Of a stretch of 64,000 bases of DNA, positions 10,035 through 19,181 are shown piece by piece. The notes below the pieces were generated by a model. It saw nothing but the letters and a program-made list of their open reading frames with translations, was not told where the DNA came from and searched no databases. This stretch comes from Lactobacillus sp. ESL0785 (GTDB lineage: Bacteria > Bacillota > Bacilli > Lactobacillales > Lactobacillaceae). The stretch is from NCBI RefSeq assembly GCF_029395455.1, contig NZ_CP113916.1, positions 1,612,001 to 1,676,000 of the forward strand, written 5' to 3'. The translations under genes were made by a program, and so were the position numbers. Position 1 is the stretch's first letter, and every line of letters starts with the position of its first letter.

Positions 10035-10946
10035 CTACTCAATTTTATTTTTTGATTTCGGTGTAATATTCAGTGCCATTGCCGCAATTACTACCAGCAC
10101 TGCCCCCAGCCAATCAAGTGGTGTCATTATTAAGCCAAAGCACAAAACCGAACCAATTGTTGCCGAAAATGGCTCAAAAGCATCAAGTAAACTAGCCGTC
10201 GAAGCCTTTATAAAGCGCAGCGAATTTGTCATTAATTGAAACGGGATCAAAGTACCAATCACAATTACCACTGCTACTGACAGCCAAACTTGTGCAGTTA
10301 ATCTAATATGCGGCCACACAGGATGAATAATCGTCAGACAAATTCCGGCAGAAAGTAACCCCCAACCCGTAACTACTAAACTTGAAACGCGCTGCAATAC
10401 ATTAATTGGAATCAAGGTATTAGTCGCAACTCCAATTGCGGCTAGCATTCCCCACATTAATACTTCAGGTGTAATTGCTAAGTGACTAAAATCACCATGT
10501 GTTGCCAGTAAGGCAACACCAATAAATGCAGTAATTGCTGCCAATAAATCAAGTCGCCGTAACGTTTGTTGGTGTCTAATAATTAAATACCCCATTACAA
10601 AGAAGGGCCCAATAAACTGTAAAATAGTTGCAATTGCCGGATTTGCTTTTTGCACGGTAATAAAATAAAACAATTGTACTGGTAACAAGCCAAGAATGCC
10701 GTATGCAATAATTATACCCGCATCATGCTTGTTCTTCATTGTCGCTATCGGCTTTTGCCTCACAATTCCTGCTACCAGCAATAACACAAAGCCAGAAACA
10801 ACCATCCGAATTTGTGTTAACCAAATCGGCGTAATTTCTGAACTAAGGTTAAAAAGTGACTTGGCAAATAGGCCCGAAATTCCCCACATCACACAAGCTA
10901 ATCCTGCTAAGAAAGCCCACAGATGACGCTGCTTATTTGTAACCAT
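10035..10946 (-). CDS. EamA/DMT family transporter
   Basis: 303 residues from the ATG at 10946, which follows AAGAGGAAAG; an upstream in-frame ATG (10976) lacks a site. About ten membrane helices in two repeated halves, with the EamA phrases FLAGLACVMWGISGLFAK and, near the end, STASLLDAFEPFSATIGSVL. This superfamily exports or takes up metabolites; the substrate cannot be told. 89 bp downstream of tenA on the same strand, separated by a terminator. It could be a thiamine-precursor carrier, but nothing proves that. Confidence 0.85.
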   Translation of the reverse strand: MVTNKQRHLWAFLAGLACVMWGISGLFAKSLFNLSSEITPIWLTQIRMVVSGFVLLLVAGIVRQKPIATMKNKHDAGIIIAYGILGLLPVQLFYFITVQKANPAIATILQFIGPFFVMGYLIIRHQQTLRRLDLLAAITAFIGVALLATHGDFSHLAITPEVLMWGMLAAIGVATNTLIPINVLQRVSSLVVTGWGLLSAGICLTIIHPVWPHIRLTAQVWLSVAVVIVIGTLIPFQLMTNSLRFIKASTASLLDAFEPFSATIGSVLCFGLIMTPLDWLGAVLVVIAAMALNITPKSKNKIE

Positions 10947-10992
10947 TTTGTACGCTTTCCTCTTTTCTATTTTCAATCTTATCTATCATACC

Positions 10993-11033
10993 AAAAAGTT
11001 CAAGCCAGCAACAACCAGTGGTTTGAACTTTTT
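10993..11033 (-). terminator. terminator of tenA
   Basis: AAAAAGTTCAA...TTGAACTTTTT. Read leftwards it ends in a U-tract just after the tenA stop. Confidence 0.75.
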
Positions 11034-11035
11034 AT

Positions 11036-11698
11036 TTACAACCATTTTTCTTCTTCATATGCCATCTGCCAAAAATGCAATTCATAGTAACTGCTGCGAA
11101 CAAAAGCTGTCTGCATTTCATGCCGATCAGCTGCCGTACCCGATTCTGCCAGCATATTAGTCAACCTTAAAATTCGCTTAACGTTAATCGCATACCAATC
11201 ACCGTCATAAGTATCAATCCACTCTTGATAATAAGAAACTGGTGAACCAGCAACTGCTAGTTGTTGACCTACTTTTTGATACAACCAATAACATGGCACC
11301 GCTGCTGCCACTGCTGGACCAATCCCAGCATGGTTCAAAGTCATATTTAAATGATTAACATAGGCATACGCTGTTGGTGCTATTGGCGTTTGCGCAACTT
11401 CAGCTGCTGTAATTTTTAATTGCTTAAAAAAGTGTGTACGTATCGTTAACTCACAATCATGCAAGTCCTGCACACTAGCTAACAAAAATTTTTTTGCCAA
11501 CTTATTATCCGTCTTCGCTGCAATTGCTTGATGAAACTGGCTAAATTCATGCAAATAATACTGGTCTTGCAGTAAATAAAAACGAAACTTAGTCAGTGGA
11601 AGTTGCCCGCTACTCAATTCCTGAACAAATGGATGAACCATACTTTGATGCCATAAACCACTTACAATTTGATAAAGTTGATCTGTAAATTTTTCCAT
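11036..11698 (-). CDS. tenA: TenA aminopyrimidine aminohydrolase (thiaminase II)
   Basis: 220 residues, all-helical TenA fold of normal length. The active-site set of the TenA_C class is present: Asp in LLQDQYYL (about 46), Cys in VPCYWLYQKVG (about 136) and Glu in SSYYELHFWQMAY (about 207). It hydrolyses degraded thiamine products to hydroxymethylpyrimidine, which ThiD (14073) can phosphorylate, so it fits the salvage operon 1.6 kb away. No TPP riboswitch precedes it. A dyad TTATCTTTAGATAA (11758-11771) lies in its upstream region. Confidence 0.93.
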   Translation of the reverse strand: MEKFTDQLYQIVSGLWHQSMVHPFVQELSSGQLPLTKFRFYLLQDQYYLHEFSQFHQAIAAKTDNKLAKKFLLASVQDLHDCELTIRTHFFKQLKITAAEVAQTPIAPTAYAYVNHLNMTLNHAGIGPAVAAAVPCYWLYQKVGQQLAVAGSPVSYYQEWIDTYDGDWYAINVKRILRLTNMLAESGTAADRHEMQTAFVRSSYYELHFWQMAYEEEKWL

Positions 11699-12016
11699 TT
11701 TCTTACCTTCTTAACAATCTAAAAGTTACACCGTTTTAAGTAAAATAGTAATACTTATTATCTTTAGATAATGTTTCATTGACCTTCCAAAATGTAAAAT
11801 TGTTGCTATTAAAAATACTTATTGTATTATACTTAATAGGCAATTATAAAATTGGAATTATGTTTTCTTAAGCAAAATTTTTCTAACTTAATTGGCGTAA
11901 AGGCAGCCCAACTGCCATTGACCTGGCACTAAATATCACCAATATCCTAAAAAGCCATTCAAAAGACAAAATGGGTACCTAAATATTAATTCAACTACAG
12001 AGAAAGGAAACTTTTA
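11699..12016. other. divergent intergenic region, tenA / AEC carrier
   Basis: 318 bp with the dyad TTATCTTTAGATAA (11758-11771) and a small hairpin GGCAGCCCAACTGCC (11901-11915). No clear promoter or riboswitch seen; no gene. Confidence 0.35.
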
Positions 12017-12982
12017 ATGCAAGTCTTTTTAACATCTGTATCAAGCGTTGTCGTAATTATCTTAATCATGACTCTAGGCTTTTTACTCAAACAATTCAAT
12101 TGGATTGATGATTCATTTGGCAAAGAAATCTCAAGTATCATTACTAAAATTGCCTTACCAGCTTCAATCTTTACTGCTGTAATGAAGAACCTAAGTCGTA
12201 ACAGCTTATTGCAATTATCAACCGAATTATTGTTCCCAGCATTAGGCGTAATTATCGGTTACATCATTGCTTGGCTCTGCGTTAAGGTTTTCAAGATCAA
12301 AGCAGGACGACGGGGAATTTTCATGAACGCCGTGGTTAATGCCAATACAATCTTTATTGGCATGCCGCTTAACATGGCTCTGTTTGGCGACAAGGCAATG
12401 TCGTACTTTTTAGTTTACTATATTATTAATACCGTTTCTACTTGGGCCTTCGGCGTTTTCTTAATTCAAAACGATGACCCAACCACTAAGGATAAGAAGG
12501 TCAGCCACAAAATTAATTGGAAAAAATTATTGCCTATGCCGCTTGTTGGCTTTGTGGTTGCTTTAGTCTGGATGTTATTAGGTATCCCCGTACCAAGCTT
12601 CCTTAACTCTACCCTAACTTACGTTGGCAACTTAGTAACTCCACTTTCACTTGTCTATATTGGCATTGTCTTGCACGATGCTGGAATTAAAAATGTTAAG
12701 TTTGACCGTGATTCAATCTTAGCTTTAATTGGCCGTTTTATCCTTTCACCAATCATTTTAATTACCTTAATTAAAATCGGAATGAGCGCCGGCTTTAACA
12801 TGCCAAGCTTGATGCGACAGACTTTAATTGTGCAATCAGCAACACCAATGCTAGCTGTTTTACCAATTTTAGCTAACGAATCACACGGTGATGTTAAGTA
12901 TGCAACTAATATTGTAGTTGAAAGCACCATTTTATTTATTATCGTTGTCCCAATTTTAATGACTATTTTACAATTTATCTAA
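12017..12982 (+). CDS. AEC family transporter (auxin efflux carrier/malate permease type)
   Basis: 321 residues with about ten membrane helices in two inverted halves: LLKQFNWIDDSFGKEIS after helix 1, NANTIFIGMPLNMALFGDKA as the crossover motif of the first half, and QSATPMLAVLPILANE in the second. In lactic bacteria this family often carries malate or other organic acids; the substrate is not determined. Ribosome site AGAAAGGAAAC. It ends at a strong terminator before the thiamine operon, so it is a separate transcript. Confidence 0.88.
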   Translation: MQVFLTSVSSVVVIILIMTLGFLLKQFNWIDDSFGKEISSIITKIALPASIFTAVMKNLSRNSLLQLSTELLFPALGVIIGYIIAWLCVKVFKIKAGRRGIFMNAVVNANTIFIGMPLNMALFGDKAMSYFLVYYIINTVSTWAFGVFLIQNDDPTTKDKKVSHKINWKKLLPMPLVGFVVALVWMLLGIPVPSFLNSTLTYVGNLVTPLSLVYIGIVLHDAGIKNVKFDRDSILALIGRFILSPIILITLIKIGMSAGFNMPSLMRQTLIVQSATPMLAVLPILANESHGDVKYATNIVVESTILFIIVVPILMTILQFI

Positions 12983-13016
12983 CTTCATCAGCATTTACAC
13001 ATTTATAAATTTTATG

Positions 13017-13046
13017 ACCGTCCAACTTAAATAAAGTTGGACATTT
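13017..13046 (+). terminator. terminator of the AEC gene
   Basis: GTCCAACTT/AAGTTGGAC stem followed by ATTTTTATTT. Confidence 0.85.
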
Positions 13047-13050
13047 TTAT

Positions 13051-13079
13051 TTGTATTCTCTAATAAAATCGTCTATACT
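13051..13079 (+). promoter_or_regulatory. thiM promoter
   Basis: TTGTAT (13051-13056) and TATACT (13074-13079) with a 17-bp spacer, directly before the TPP aptamer. Confidence 0.75.
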
Positions 13080-13090
13080 TGAAAGCGATA

Positions 13091-13220
13091 ACACGAGGGG
13101 TGCCTTTTAGGCTGAGATGAAATTTTATTTCGGACCCTTTGAACCTGTAAGCCAATACTTGCGCAAGGAACGTGTCAAACTAACTTCAGCTTTGACGTTT
13201 TCTGCGTTAAAGCTTTTTAT
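13091..13220 (+). promoter_or_regulatory. TPP riboswitch with transcription terminator
   Basis: The aptamer (13091-13175) shows all THI-box blocks: GAGGGGTGCC, GGCTGAGATGA and ACCCTTTGAACCTG, closed by P1 ACACG/CGTGT. The expression platform has a terminator at 13188-13220 (AGCTTTGACG / CGTTAAAGCT then T's). A competing antiterminator pairs GTCAAA (13174-13179) with TTTGAC (13191-13196); it overlaps the 3' strand of P1, so bound TPP should favour termination. Confidence 0.95.
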
Positions 13221-13271
13221 TTTGCTAACAGTAGTTCTAAGCACTCCTCCAATTAATTTTAGGAGAGAATT

Positions 13272-14060
13272 ATGCAGTTAGAATTATTAGATAAATTACG
13301 TAAGCAAAATCCTGTTGTACTCAATGCAGCTAACTTTGTGACTGTTCAAGATGTTGCTAATGGCTTAAATGCAATTGGTGCTTCCCCAATTATGAGTAAT
13401 GAAATCGATGAAACTGATGAAATGGTCAACATGGCTTCATCTGTGGCTATTAACATGGGCAGCTTAACTAAGTTGCAAATTGCTCACATGAAAAAAATGG
13501 GTGATTTGGCTCGAGAATATCGTAAGCCGATCGTGCTTGATCCTGTAGCGATCGGTGCTGTACGTTATCGACTGAATATCGCTCAAGATCTACTCTGGAA
13601 CTTTCACGTCGGAATTATTCGCGGTAATGCTGGTGAAATTGCTGCTTTAGGTGAATTTAATTGGCATGCTAAAGGAATAGATGCTGGTTCTGGTACTGGC
13701 AACCTTGATGAAATTACCAAAAAAGTAGCCCAGAAATACCATTGTGTAGTTATTGCCAGTGGCGCTACTGACACTATTAGTGATGGTCACAATCTGGTTC
13801 ATGTGCATAATGGCACCCCTCTCTTCCAGGTACACGTTGGTTCAGGCGACATGCTAACCAGTATTGTAGCTGCTTTTAGTGCTGTAACTAACAACCTTTT
13901 TGAAGCTGCTCAAGTTGCCACTTTAATTTTTGGAGCAACAGGACAATTATTAGTTCAAGACCATCCTAATGTTGGCCCTGGTAGTTTTAGCATGTACTTA
14001 ATGGACTATTTAGCTAAAGTAAAAACTACTGATATTGAAAAAATTGCTGATTATGATTAA
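13272..14060 (+). CDS. thiM: hydroxyethylthiazole kinase
   Basis: 262 residues. It phosphorylates 4-methyl-5-(2-hydroxyethyl)thiazole for thiamine salvage. MSNEIDETDEM near residue 40 matches the substrate loop (usually NE-x-E-E), VLDPVAIGA and GAGxA-type VGSGDMLTSIVAAF near 195-208 supply the ATP/catalytic site. First gene of thiMDE behind the TPP switch; 12 bp before thiD. Confidence 0.95.
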   Translation: MQLELLDKLRKQNPVVLNAANFVTVQDVANGLNAIGASPIMSNEIDETDEMVNMASSVAINMGSLTKLQIAHMKKMGDLAREYRKPIVLDPVAIGAVRYRLNIAQDLLWNFHVGIIRGNAGEIAALGEFNWHAKGIDAGSGTGNLDEITKKVAQKYHCVVIASGATDTISDGHNLVHVHNGTPLFQVHVGSGDMLTSIVAAFSAVTNNLFEAAQVATLIFGATGQLLVQDHPNVGPGSFSMYLMDYLAKVKTTDIEKIADYD

Positions 14061-14072
14061 AGGAAGTATCTT

Positions 14073-14876
14073 ATGGCAACCAAAATTAATTCATTTCCCC
14101 AAGTTCTAACAATTGCCGGAACTGATTCAGGTGGTGGTGCCGGAATTATGGCCGATCTGAAAACTTTTCAAATGCAAGGCGTTTTCGGCACTGCCGTCGT
14201 AGTAGCTGTCACCGCACAAAACACTCTCGGTGTACAGGCATCACACTTGCTTCCGCTTGAGATGATTGACGCACAATGTGCATCTTTAGCAGCAGACTTT
14301 AATATTCGCGCGACTAAAACTGGTATGCTCGGTGATGCCGAACATGTTCACCAAGTTGCCTTAAACTTGCAAAAATATGACTTTGGACCGATTACTGTCG
14401 ATCCAGTCATGGTCGCTAAAGGTGGAGCCCACTTGTTAAGTGCAGATGCAGTTGAAACCGTAAAAACTGAACTTTTACCTCTCGCCAACTTAATAACACC
14501 CAATTTACCAGAAGCACAGGTATTAACTGGCATAAAAGTCACTAATGAGCAACAATATCCAAATTTAGCTCATTCATTACAAGCTCTAGGCGTTAAAAAT
14601 GTCTTGATTAAAGGTGGTCACTCAACTGATGAACAAGTTCGCGACTTTGCCTTGCTAGAGGACGGTTCTAGCTTTTGGGTCAGCAGTCCACGAACACATA
14701 CCAAGCGAACACACGGCACTGGTGACACACTAGCCGCAGCCATCACGTCTCAGCTGGCTTTAGGCCATACTTTGCCTGAAGCAATTAAATTAGCCAAACA
14801 ATACGTTACCAAAACCATTGAACAAACAATTCAAGTTGGCCATGGTCACGGCCCGCTCAATCATTGGGCTAAATAA
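14073..14876 (+). CDS. thiD: hydroxymethylpyrimidine (phosphate) kinase
   Basis: 267 residues. It makes HMP pyrophosphate from HMP in two steps. TIAGTDSGGGAGIMADLKTF at the N-terminus and HGTGDTLAAAIT near the end (catalytic Asp) are canonical. Second gene of the riboswitch operon; site AAAGGAAG. A paralogue without TPP control lies at 5682. Confidence 0.96.
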   Translation: MATKINSFPQVLTIAGTDSGGGAGIMADLKTFQMQGVFGTAVVVAVTAQNTLGVQASHLLPLEMIDAQCASLAADFNIRATKTGMLGDAEHVHQVALNLQKYDFGPITVDPVMVAKGGAHLLSADAVETVKTELLPLANLITPNLPEAQVLTGIKVTNEQQYPNLAHSLQALGVKNVLIKGGHSTDEQVRDFALLEDGSSFWVSSPRTHTKRTHGTGDTLAAAITSQLALGHTLPEAIKLAKQYVTKTIEQTIQVGHGHGPLNHWAK

Positions 14877-14890
14877 AGAAAGGAAAAATT

Positions 14891-15547
14891 ATGTCAAAAT
14901 TTAATTCTAAAATTTTACACGCCTATTTTATTTGTGGTAGTCAAGATCTACCAGCTGGCAAAACACTGCCAGATATCGTTGAAGAAGCCTTAAAAGCCGG
15001 CATTACAGCTTTTCAATTTCGTGATAAAGGTGCTGGTTCAACTTTAAAACCTCAAGACCGCTTACCTATGGCGCAGAAATTGCACCAACTTTGTCAAAAA
15101 TACAAGGTACCATTTTTCATTGATGACGATGTCGAATTAGCCCAAAAAGTCCACGCTGAAGGTATCCATGTGGGGCAAAGTGATGAGGCTATTACCCAAG
15201 TAGTCGCCGAAGTTGGTAAACAAATGATTGTGGGCTATTCCTGTTCAACTTTAGCCGAAGTCCAGCAAGCTAATCAAATTACCGGAATTGATTATTACGG
15301 CAGCGGCCCAATTTTTACTACTCATTCAAAAGCTGATGCTGATCCTGAAATTGGGACAACTGGACTTAGCCAACTAATTCACCATACTTCACGGCCAATT
15401 GTTGCTATCGGTGGAATCAGAGTTCCAGACCTACCGGCAATTGCTCAGACAGGGGTTGCTGGAGCTAGCGTCATTTCGATGATTGCTCAAAGCAAAAATA
15501 TTAAGCAAACAGTTAAGGCTATGCTTACTGCACCATGGCAATATTAG
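14891..15547 (+). CDS. thiE: thiamine phosphate synthase
   Basis: 218 residues, TIM barrel. It joins HMP-PP and thiazole phosphate. FQFRDKG near residue 41, FIDDDVELAQKVHAEGIHVGQSD, and the phosphate loop VAIGGIR near 176-182 are conserved. No ThiC, ThiG or other de novo genes are here, so the operon supports salvage only. Confidence 0.96.
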   Translation: MSKFNSKILHAYFICGSQDLPAGKTLPDIVEEALKAGITAFQFRDKGAGSTLKPQDRLPMAQKLHQLCQKYKVPFFIDDDVELAQKVHAEGIHVGQSDEAITQVVAEVGKQMIVGYSCSTLAEVQQANQITGIDYYGSGPIFTTHSKADADPEIGTTGLSQLIHHTSRPIVAIGGIRVPDLPAIAQTGVAGASVISMIAQSKNIKQTVKAMLTAPWQY

Positions 15548-15571
15548 AATAATTAATTATAATTTATAAAA

Positions 15572-15655
15572 AAAGATCTAATAGATTTTGATCTGAACTC
15601 TAAAATTAGGACAACTGATTTTGGGATTCATATCATTTACTCTATTAGATCTTTT
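15572..15655. terminator. long-looped bidirectional terminator
   Basis: A 16-bp stem, AAAAAGATCTAATAGA (15572-15587) with TCTATTAGATCTTTTT (15640-15655), encloses a loop of about 52 nt and serves the two converging operons. The large loop is unusual and could hold an inserted element; no reading frame is visible in it. Confidence 0.7.
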
Positions 15656-15677
15656 TATTTTCTCTTAAAATATACAG

Positions 15678-17495
15678 TTAATTAATTTTAGCTAACGCAT
15701 CATTTACCGCTGCTTTCAAGCCACGTGTAGTATTAGACGCACCTGAAATCGCATCAACATCAACTGTATTTTCATTAACCATTTTACTTGGTAATTCCTT
15801 AATCGCCTTTTGACCGTAATCGTCCGATTCTGCTTGTTTCAATACTTCAATTTTTTTCAAATTCTTTTGTTGATCAGCAGTTACGCGAACAACAATTTCA
15901 TCACCCATACCTTCAGCTGACTTACCAATATATTGGTTAGGTCCTGTAGGATATTCTTCTTTTTTAATATCTGAAGTTAAGGTCTGTATTGGTACTGCTC
16001 TTTCTAATTTAGCAGTTTCACAATTACCAACACACTCTTCAAAATCATCCTTAGGATGTGCAGCGTTTTGACCTGCAATTTTACCAAAAATCAAACAATC
16101 TGCTAAATCTGACCCACCTTGATAAAGGTTAGACATATTACTACCTAATTCTCCAGCACCATATAAATGTGGCAATGGTTGCTGATCAGGATCAAGAATT
16201 TCGGCACGTGCATTTCTTCTTGGACCAGCTTGTGACCAGCCAATTGTCTGTACAAGAGGAACAGCATAATAAGGACCAGCCTCAGAAAATGCTTCTAGAG
16301 TTTCAGGTGCACGGTGAAAGGCATAATCATGCTTCTTTTGGGCAAAGAAGTTAAATTCAGTAACTGTCTCTTGCAATTTTTCACCTGTAACACCCATTTT
16401 AGCTGCTAAATCAGCGATTGTTTCTGCTTTAACAACTGAATTTAATGCTTTATTATCAGGGAAAGTCTTAATGGCACTAATTTTATCATATTGCTTTTGG
16501 TCAAAAACCATGTAAGGATGAATTGGATTGAGTGGCTTATACCATGAACCATGATTTTCAACGTAACCTTCACGAGCAAGTTGATCCTCTTTAAAGTAAC
16601 GTGTACCATCATCCCCAACTGTAAAAATACTGCCAGAGTTAAAAACAGGATTACCCATATAAAAAGGAGCCCGCTTCATTCCCGGTTCATAGAAAGCAAA
16701 ACTCTGTTGCATCCCACCGGCAGCATACATTGACATGTGCCACATATCAGCACCTACTTCATGAGCTAAATCAATCCCTTTACCTTTATTATAAAGTGAG
16801 CCTAAAGGCACCAATTTATGAGAACCAATATAATCTTGAATCTTCTGTGGATTATTTTCAAGACCACCAGTTGTCAAGACCACACCATTTTTCGCAAAAA
16901 TATTTAACAAGACGTGATCGCGTTCAATTTGAGCACCAACGACTTTACGATTGGGCGTTTGCAATAAATGTTTAACTGGTGCTGAATACCAAACATCAAT
17001 TTGATCACTACGATCTAATACATTTTGCCGTAAAACATTCCACAAAGAAGCATTAAAAATTCCCGGTTTCAACGTAATCATGTCATAACTTTTAGCGCCC
17101 GGAAGATCAGAGTGATCAGCAATCACAGCTTCATCAGGTAGACCTAGAATCTTCCGATAACTAACCGGGTGATCAACACCTAAATATTGTTTAAAATATT
17201 CTTTCATGTGAGTAATACCGTAAACAACGGTATTTTCAATTTTAGAATCAATTGTAAAATGCTGCGCTAAACTTTCATAATAAGCACGATAATCAGCTTC
17301 ATTACTGCTATAACCAACTAATTCAGCAGCATATCTTGTATTACCACCCTCGTGACCTTCAGGAGCAGAATCAACAAGTAATACTTTTGCCCCAGCATCA
17401 GCAGCAAATCGGGCAGCAGTTGCGCCAGCACCACCAAAACCTAACACAATAACATCATAACTTGCATCATAATATGTATTTTTATTAACAATCAC
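15678..17495 (-). CDS. flavin reductase, FAD domain plus C-terminal FMN_bind
   Basis: 605 residues, GTG start 8 nt after GAGG. Residues 12-470 form a fumarate-reductase-type FAD_binding_2 domain (VIVLGFGGAGATAARFAADAG; RRNARAEILD; LYGAGELGSNMSNLYQGG). Residues 510-605 form an FMN_bind domain whose flavin-attachment motif DAISGAS ends at Ser587, so FMN is probably joined covalently by an ApbE enzyme, which is not in the window. No signal peptide or heme motif, so it is soluble and cytoplasmic. It likely reduces an alkene-type acid (fumarate, urocanate or a cinnamate-like acid) as an electron sink. Last gene of a three-gene operon. Confidence 0.85.
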   Translation of the reverse strand: MIVNKNTYYDASYDVIVLGFGGAGATAARFAADAGAKVLLVDSAPEGHEGGNTRYAAELVGYSSNEADYRAYYESLAQHFTIDSKIENTVVYGITHMKEYFKQYLGVDHPVSYRKILGLPDEAVIADHSDLPGAKSYDMITLKPGIFNASLWNVLRQNVLDRSDQIDVWYSAPVKHLLQTPNRKVVGAQIERDHVLLNIFAKNGVVLTTGGLENNPQKIQDYIGSHKLVPLGSLYNKGKGIDLAHEVGADMWHMSMYAAGGMQQSFAFYEPGMKRAPFYMGNPVFNSGSIFTVGDDGTRYFKEDQLAREGYVENHGSWYKPLNPIHPYMVFDQKQYDKISAIKTFPDNKALNSVVKAETIADLAAKMGVTGEKLQETVTEFNFFAQKKHDYAFHRAPETLEAFSEAGPYYAVPLVQTIGWSQAGPRRNARAEILDPDQQPLPHLYGAGELGSNMSNLYQGGSDLADCLIFGKIAGQNAAHPKDDFEECVGNCETAKLERAVPIQTLTSDIKKEEYPTGPNQYIGKSAEGMGDEIVVRVTADQQKNLKKIEVLKQAESDDYGQKAIKELPSKMVNENTVDVDAISGASNTTRGLKAAVNDALAKIN

Positions 17496-17512
17496 ATTTA
17501 TAACCTCAATTA

Positions 17513-19156
17513 CTATTTTTTGGCATACGCAGCAGCATTTTTACCAGCAATCTGACCAAAGACTGTACACGTCGTCAACATTGTTCCCGTTGATGGATAA
17601 GTATGAACAAAGATTTGCCCAGTTGCAGATTCTCCAGCTGCATAAACACCGGCAATTGGTTTAGAAGCAGTATCCAAAACTTCAGCGGCAGGATTAATCT
17701 TCAAACCACCAAAGCCAGCAACGGTTGTTGGATAACCCTCAATTACATAATATGGTCCTTCTTTAGCTACAGATTGGATATCTTCTCTACCAAAATCAGT
17801 GTCTTTCTTACCAGCAAAAGAATTATAACGATCAATGGTTGCCTTAAGGGTTGCACTATCACAGCCAATAACTTGTGCTGCATCTTCCAGTGTGGCACAT
17901 TGCTTGGCCTCTGGAATTTGACTGGCTGCCTTGTAAGAAGCATTATTTTTATCAAAAATCCAGAAGAATTTATTTCCAGTAGACTTTAACGCATCATTAT
18001 ACATTAAGGAATAATGCTGGCCCTCTTTAGTAAATCTTTTACCTAAATTATTCACAGCCAAAGCCTTACCTAAAACAACTAATGAATTTGCAGCGCCACC
18101 AACTGACAAATAATTAGCCGTCATAATCCCCATGACACCGTCTTTAAATTCAGAAGCTGCATGTAAATTCTTAGTAAGTTCAAGATAATCTGCATCATTA
18201 TAAGGAGTTGACATTGACCGAGTACCTTTAGCACTTGGCGCATACTTATCACGAGTTTTTCGCGAGCCATCAAAACCACCAACTGCAATTACAACTGCTT
18301 TGCAGGCAATTGTGTAATCATCATACTTGCCTGTTGTGATTACTTGCGCAATTTTACCAGCTGTTGTTACAATTTCCTCATGAATTTGATTATATAAAAC
18401 CGGAATTTTTAATTCTTTAATGCGGTTCATAACTGGTGCCATAATCGCTACTGGTCCTAGCTTAAAGTTAATATGTGTCCGCGGCTTTTTAGAAATTCCT
18501 AGTGGCATTGCAGTAAATTCGACACCATATTTATCTGCATAATAGTTAACTGCTGCTGCTGAATGATCAGCAATTGTCTTTACTAAATCATGATTAACTG
18601 TCCCGCCATCTTTTTTAGCAAAATCTTCATAAAATTGCAGTAAATTTTCAGGATCATTATCTTGATCTTTATTAAATTTACTACCAGTAGCATACATAAA
18701 GCCACCTGAAACTACTGAATTACCGCCCATTCGTCCTGTTTTTTCAATTAAAACAACATCAGCACCAGCTTCTTTGGCTGTAATTGCAGCATTTAATCCA
18801 GCTAATCCTGTACCCAGAACTACTACATCCGTCTTAAGCTCATGAGCTTTCTTAACAATTTTTTCTGCACCAGTAAAATCACTAGCAGCTGCGCCAGCTT
18901 CTGTTAGAGCTTTTCTTGTGGCATGCAAAATCCCATTAGACGTAAATGTTGCTCCTGTAATTGCATCAACTTCAGTTGATTGGTTGGCTACGATTTTTTT
19001 GGGGATCAATTGCAAAGCATTTTCAGAAAGCAATGCTGTTTCTTGATGTTTAGTAACTTTAACACTTGTTATTTTATTACTTGCAAGTGAAACTTCGACC
19101 TTAATAGCAGCATTATGCCCTTGAGCTGCTGCTTCAAATATTCCATCTTTAATCAT
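17513..19156 (-). CDS. flavin reductase, N-terminal FMN_bind plus FAD domain
   Basis: 547 residues with the two domains in the opposite order from its downstream neighbour: FMN_bind at 1-90 with attachment motif DAITGAT (Asp64 to Thr70), then an FAD domain (VVVLGTGLAGLNAAITAKEAGADVVLIEK at 110-138; GGNSVVSGG; AGESATGQIFVHTYPSTGTMLTTC). It resembles soluble fumarate/urocanate reductases and the HcrB-type hydroxycinnamate reductases. 17 bp separate it from the next gene and 25 bp from the dehydrogenase upstream, so all three are one transcript. Confidence 0.87.
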   Translation of the reverse strand: MIKDGIFEAAAQGHNAAIKVEVSLASNKITSVKVTKHQETALLSENALQLIPKKIVANQSTEVDAITGATFTSNGILHATRKALTEAGAAASDFTGAEKIVKKAHELKTDVVVLGTGLAGLNAAITAKEAGADVVLIEKTGRMGGNSVVSGGFMYATGSKFNKDQDNDPENLLQFYEDFAKKDGGTVNHDLVKTIADHSAAAVNYYADKYGVEFTAMPLGISKKPRTHINFKLGPVAIMAPVMNRIKELKIPVLYNQIHEEIVTTAGKIAQVITTGKYDDYTIACKAVVIAVGGFDGSRKTRDKYAPSAKGTRSMSTPYNDADYLELTKNLHAASEFKDGVMGIMTANYLSVGGAANSLVVLGKALAVNNLGKRFTKEGQHYSLMYNDALKSTGNKFFWIFDKNNASYKAASQIPEAKQCATLEDAAQVIGCDSATLKATIDRYNSFAGKKDTDFGREDIQSVAKEGPYYVIEGYPTTVAGFGGLKINPAAEVLDTASKPIAGVYAAGESATGQIFVHTYPSTGTMLTTCTVFGQIAGKNAAAYAKK

Positions 19157-19181
19157 TTTAATATCCTATTCTTTTTCAACT

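Noticed and set aside
15588..15639. Mobile element within the long terminator loop
   Set aside because: 52 bp without inverted ends or coding content; simply a large loop as far as can be seen.
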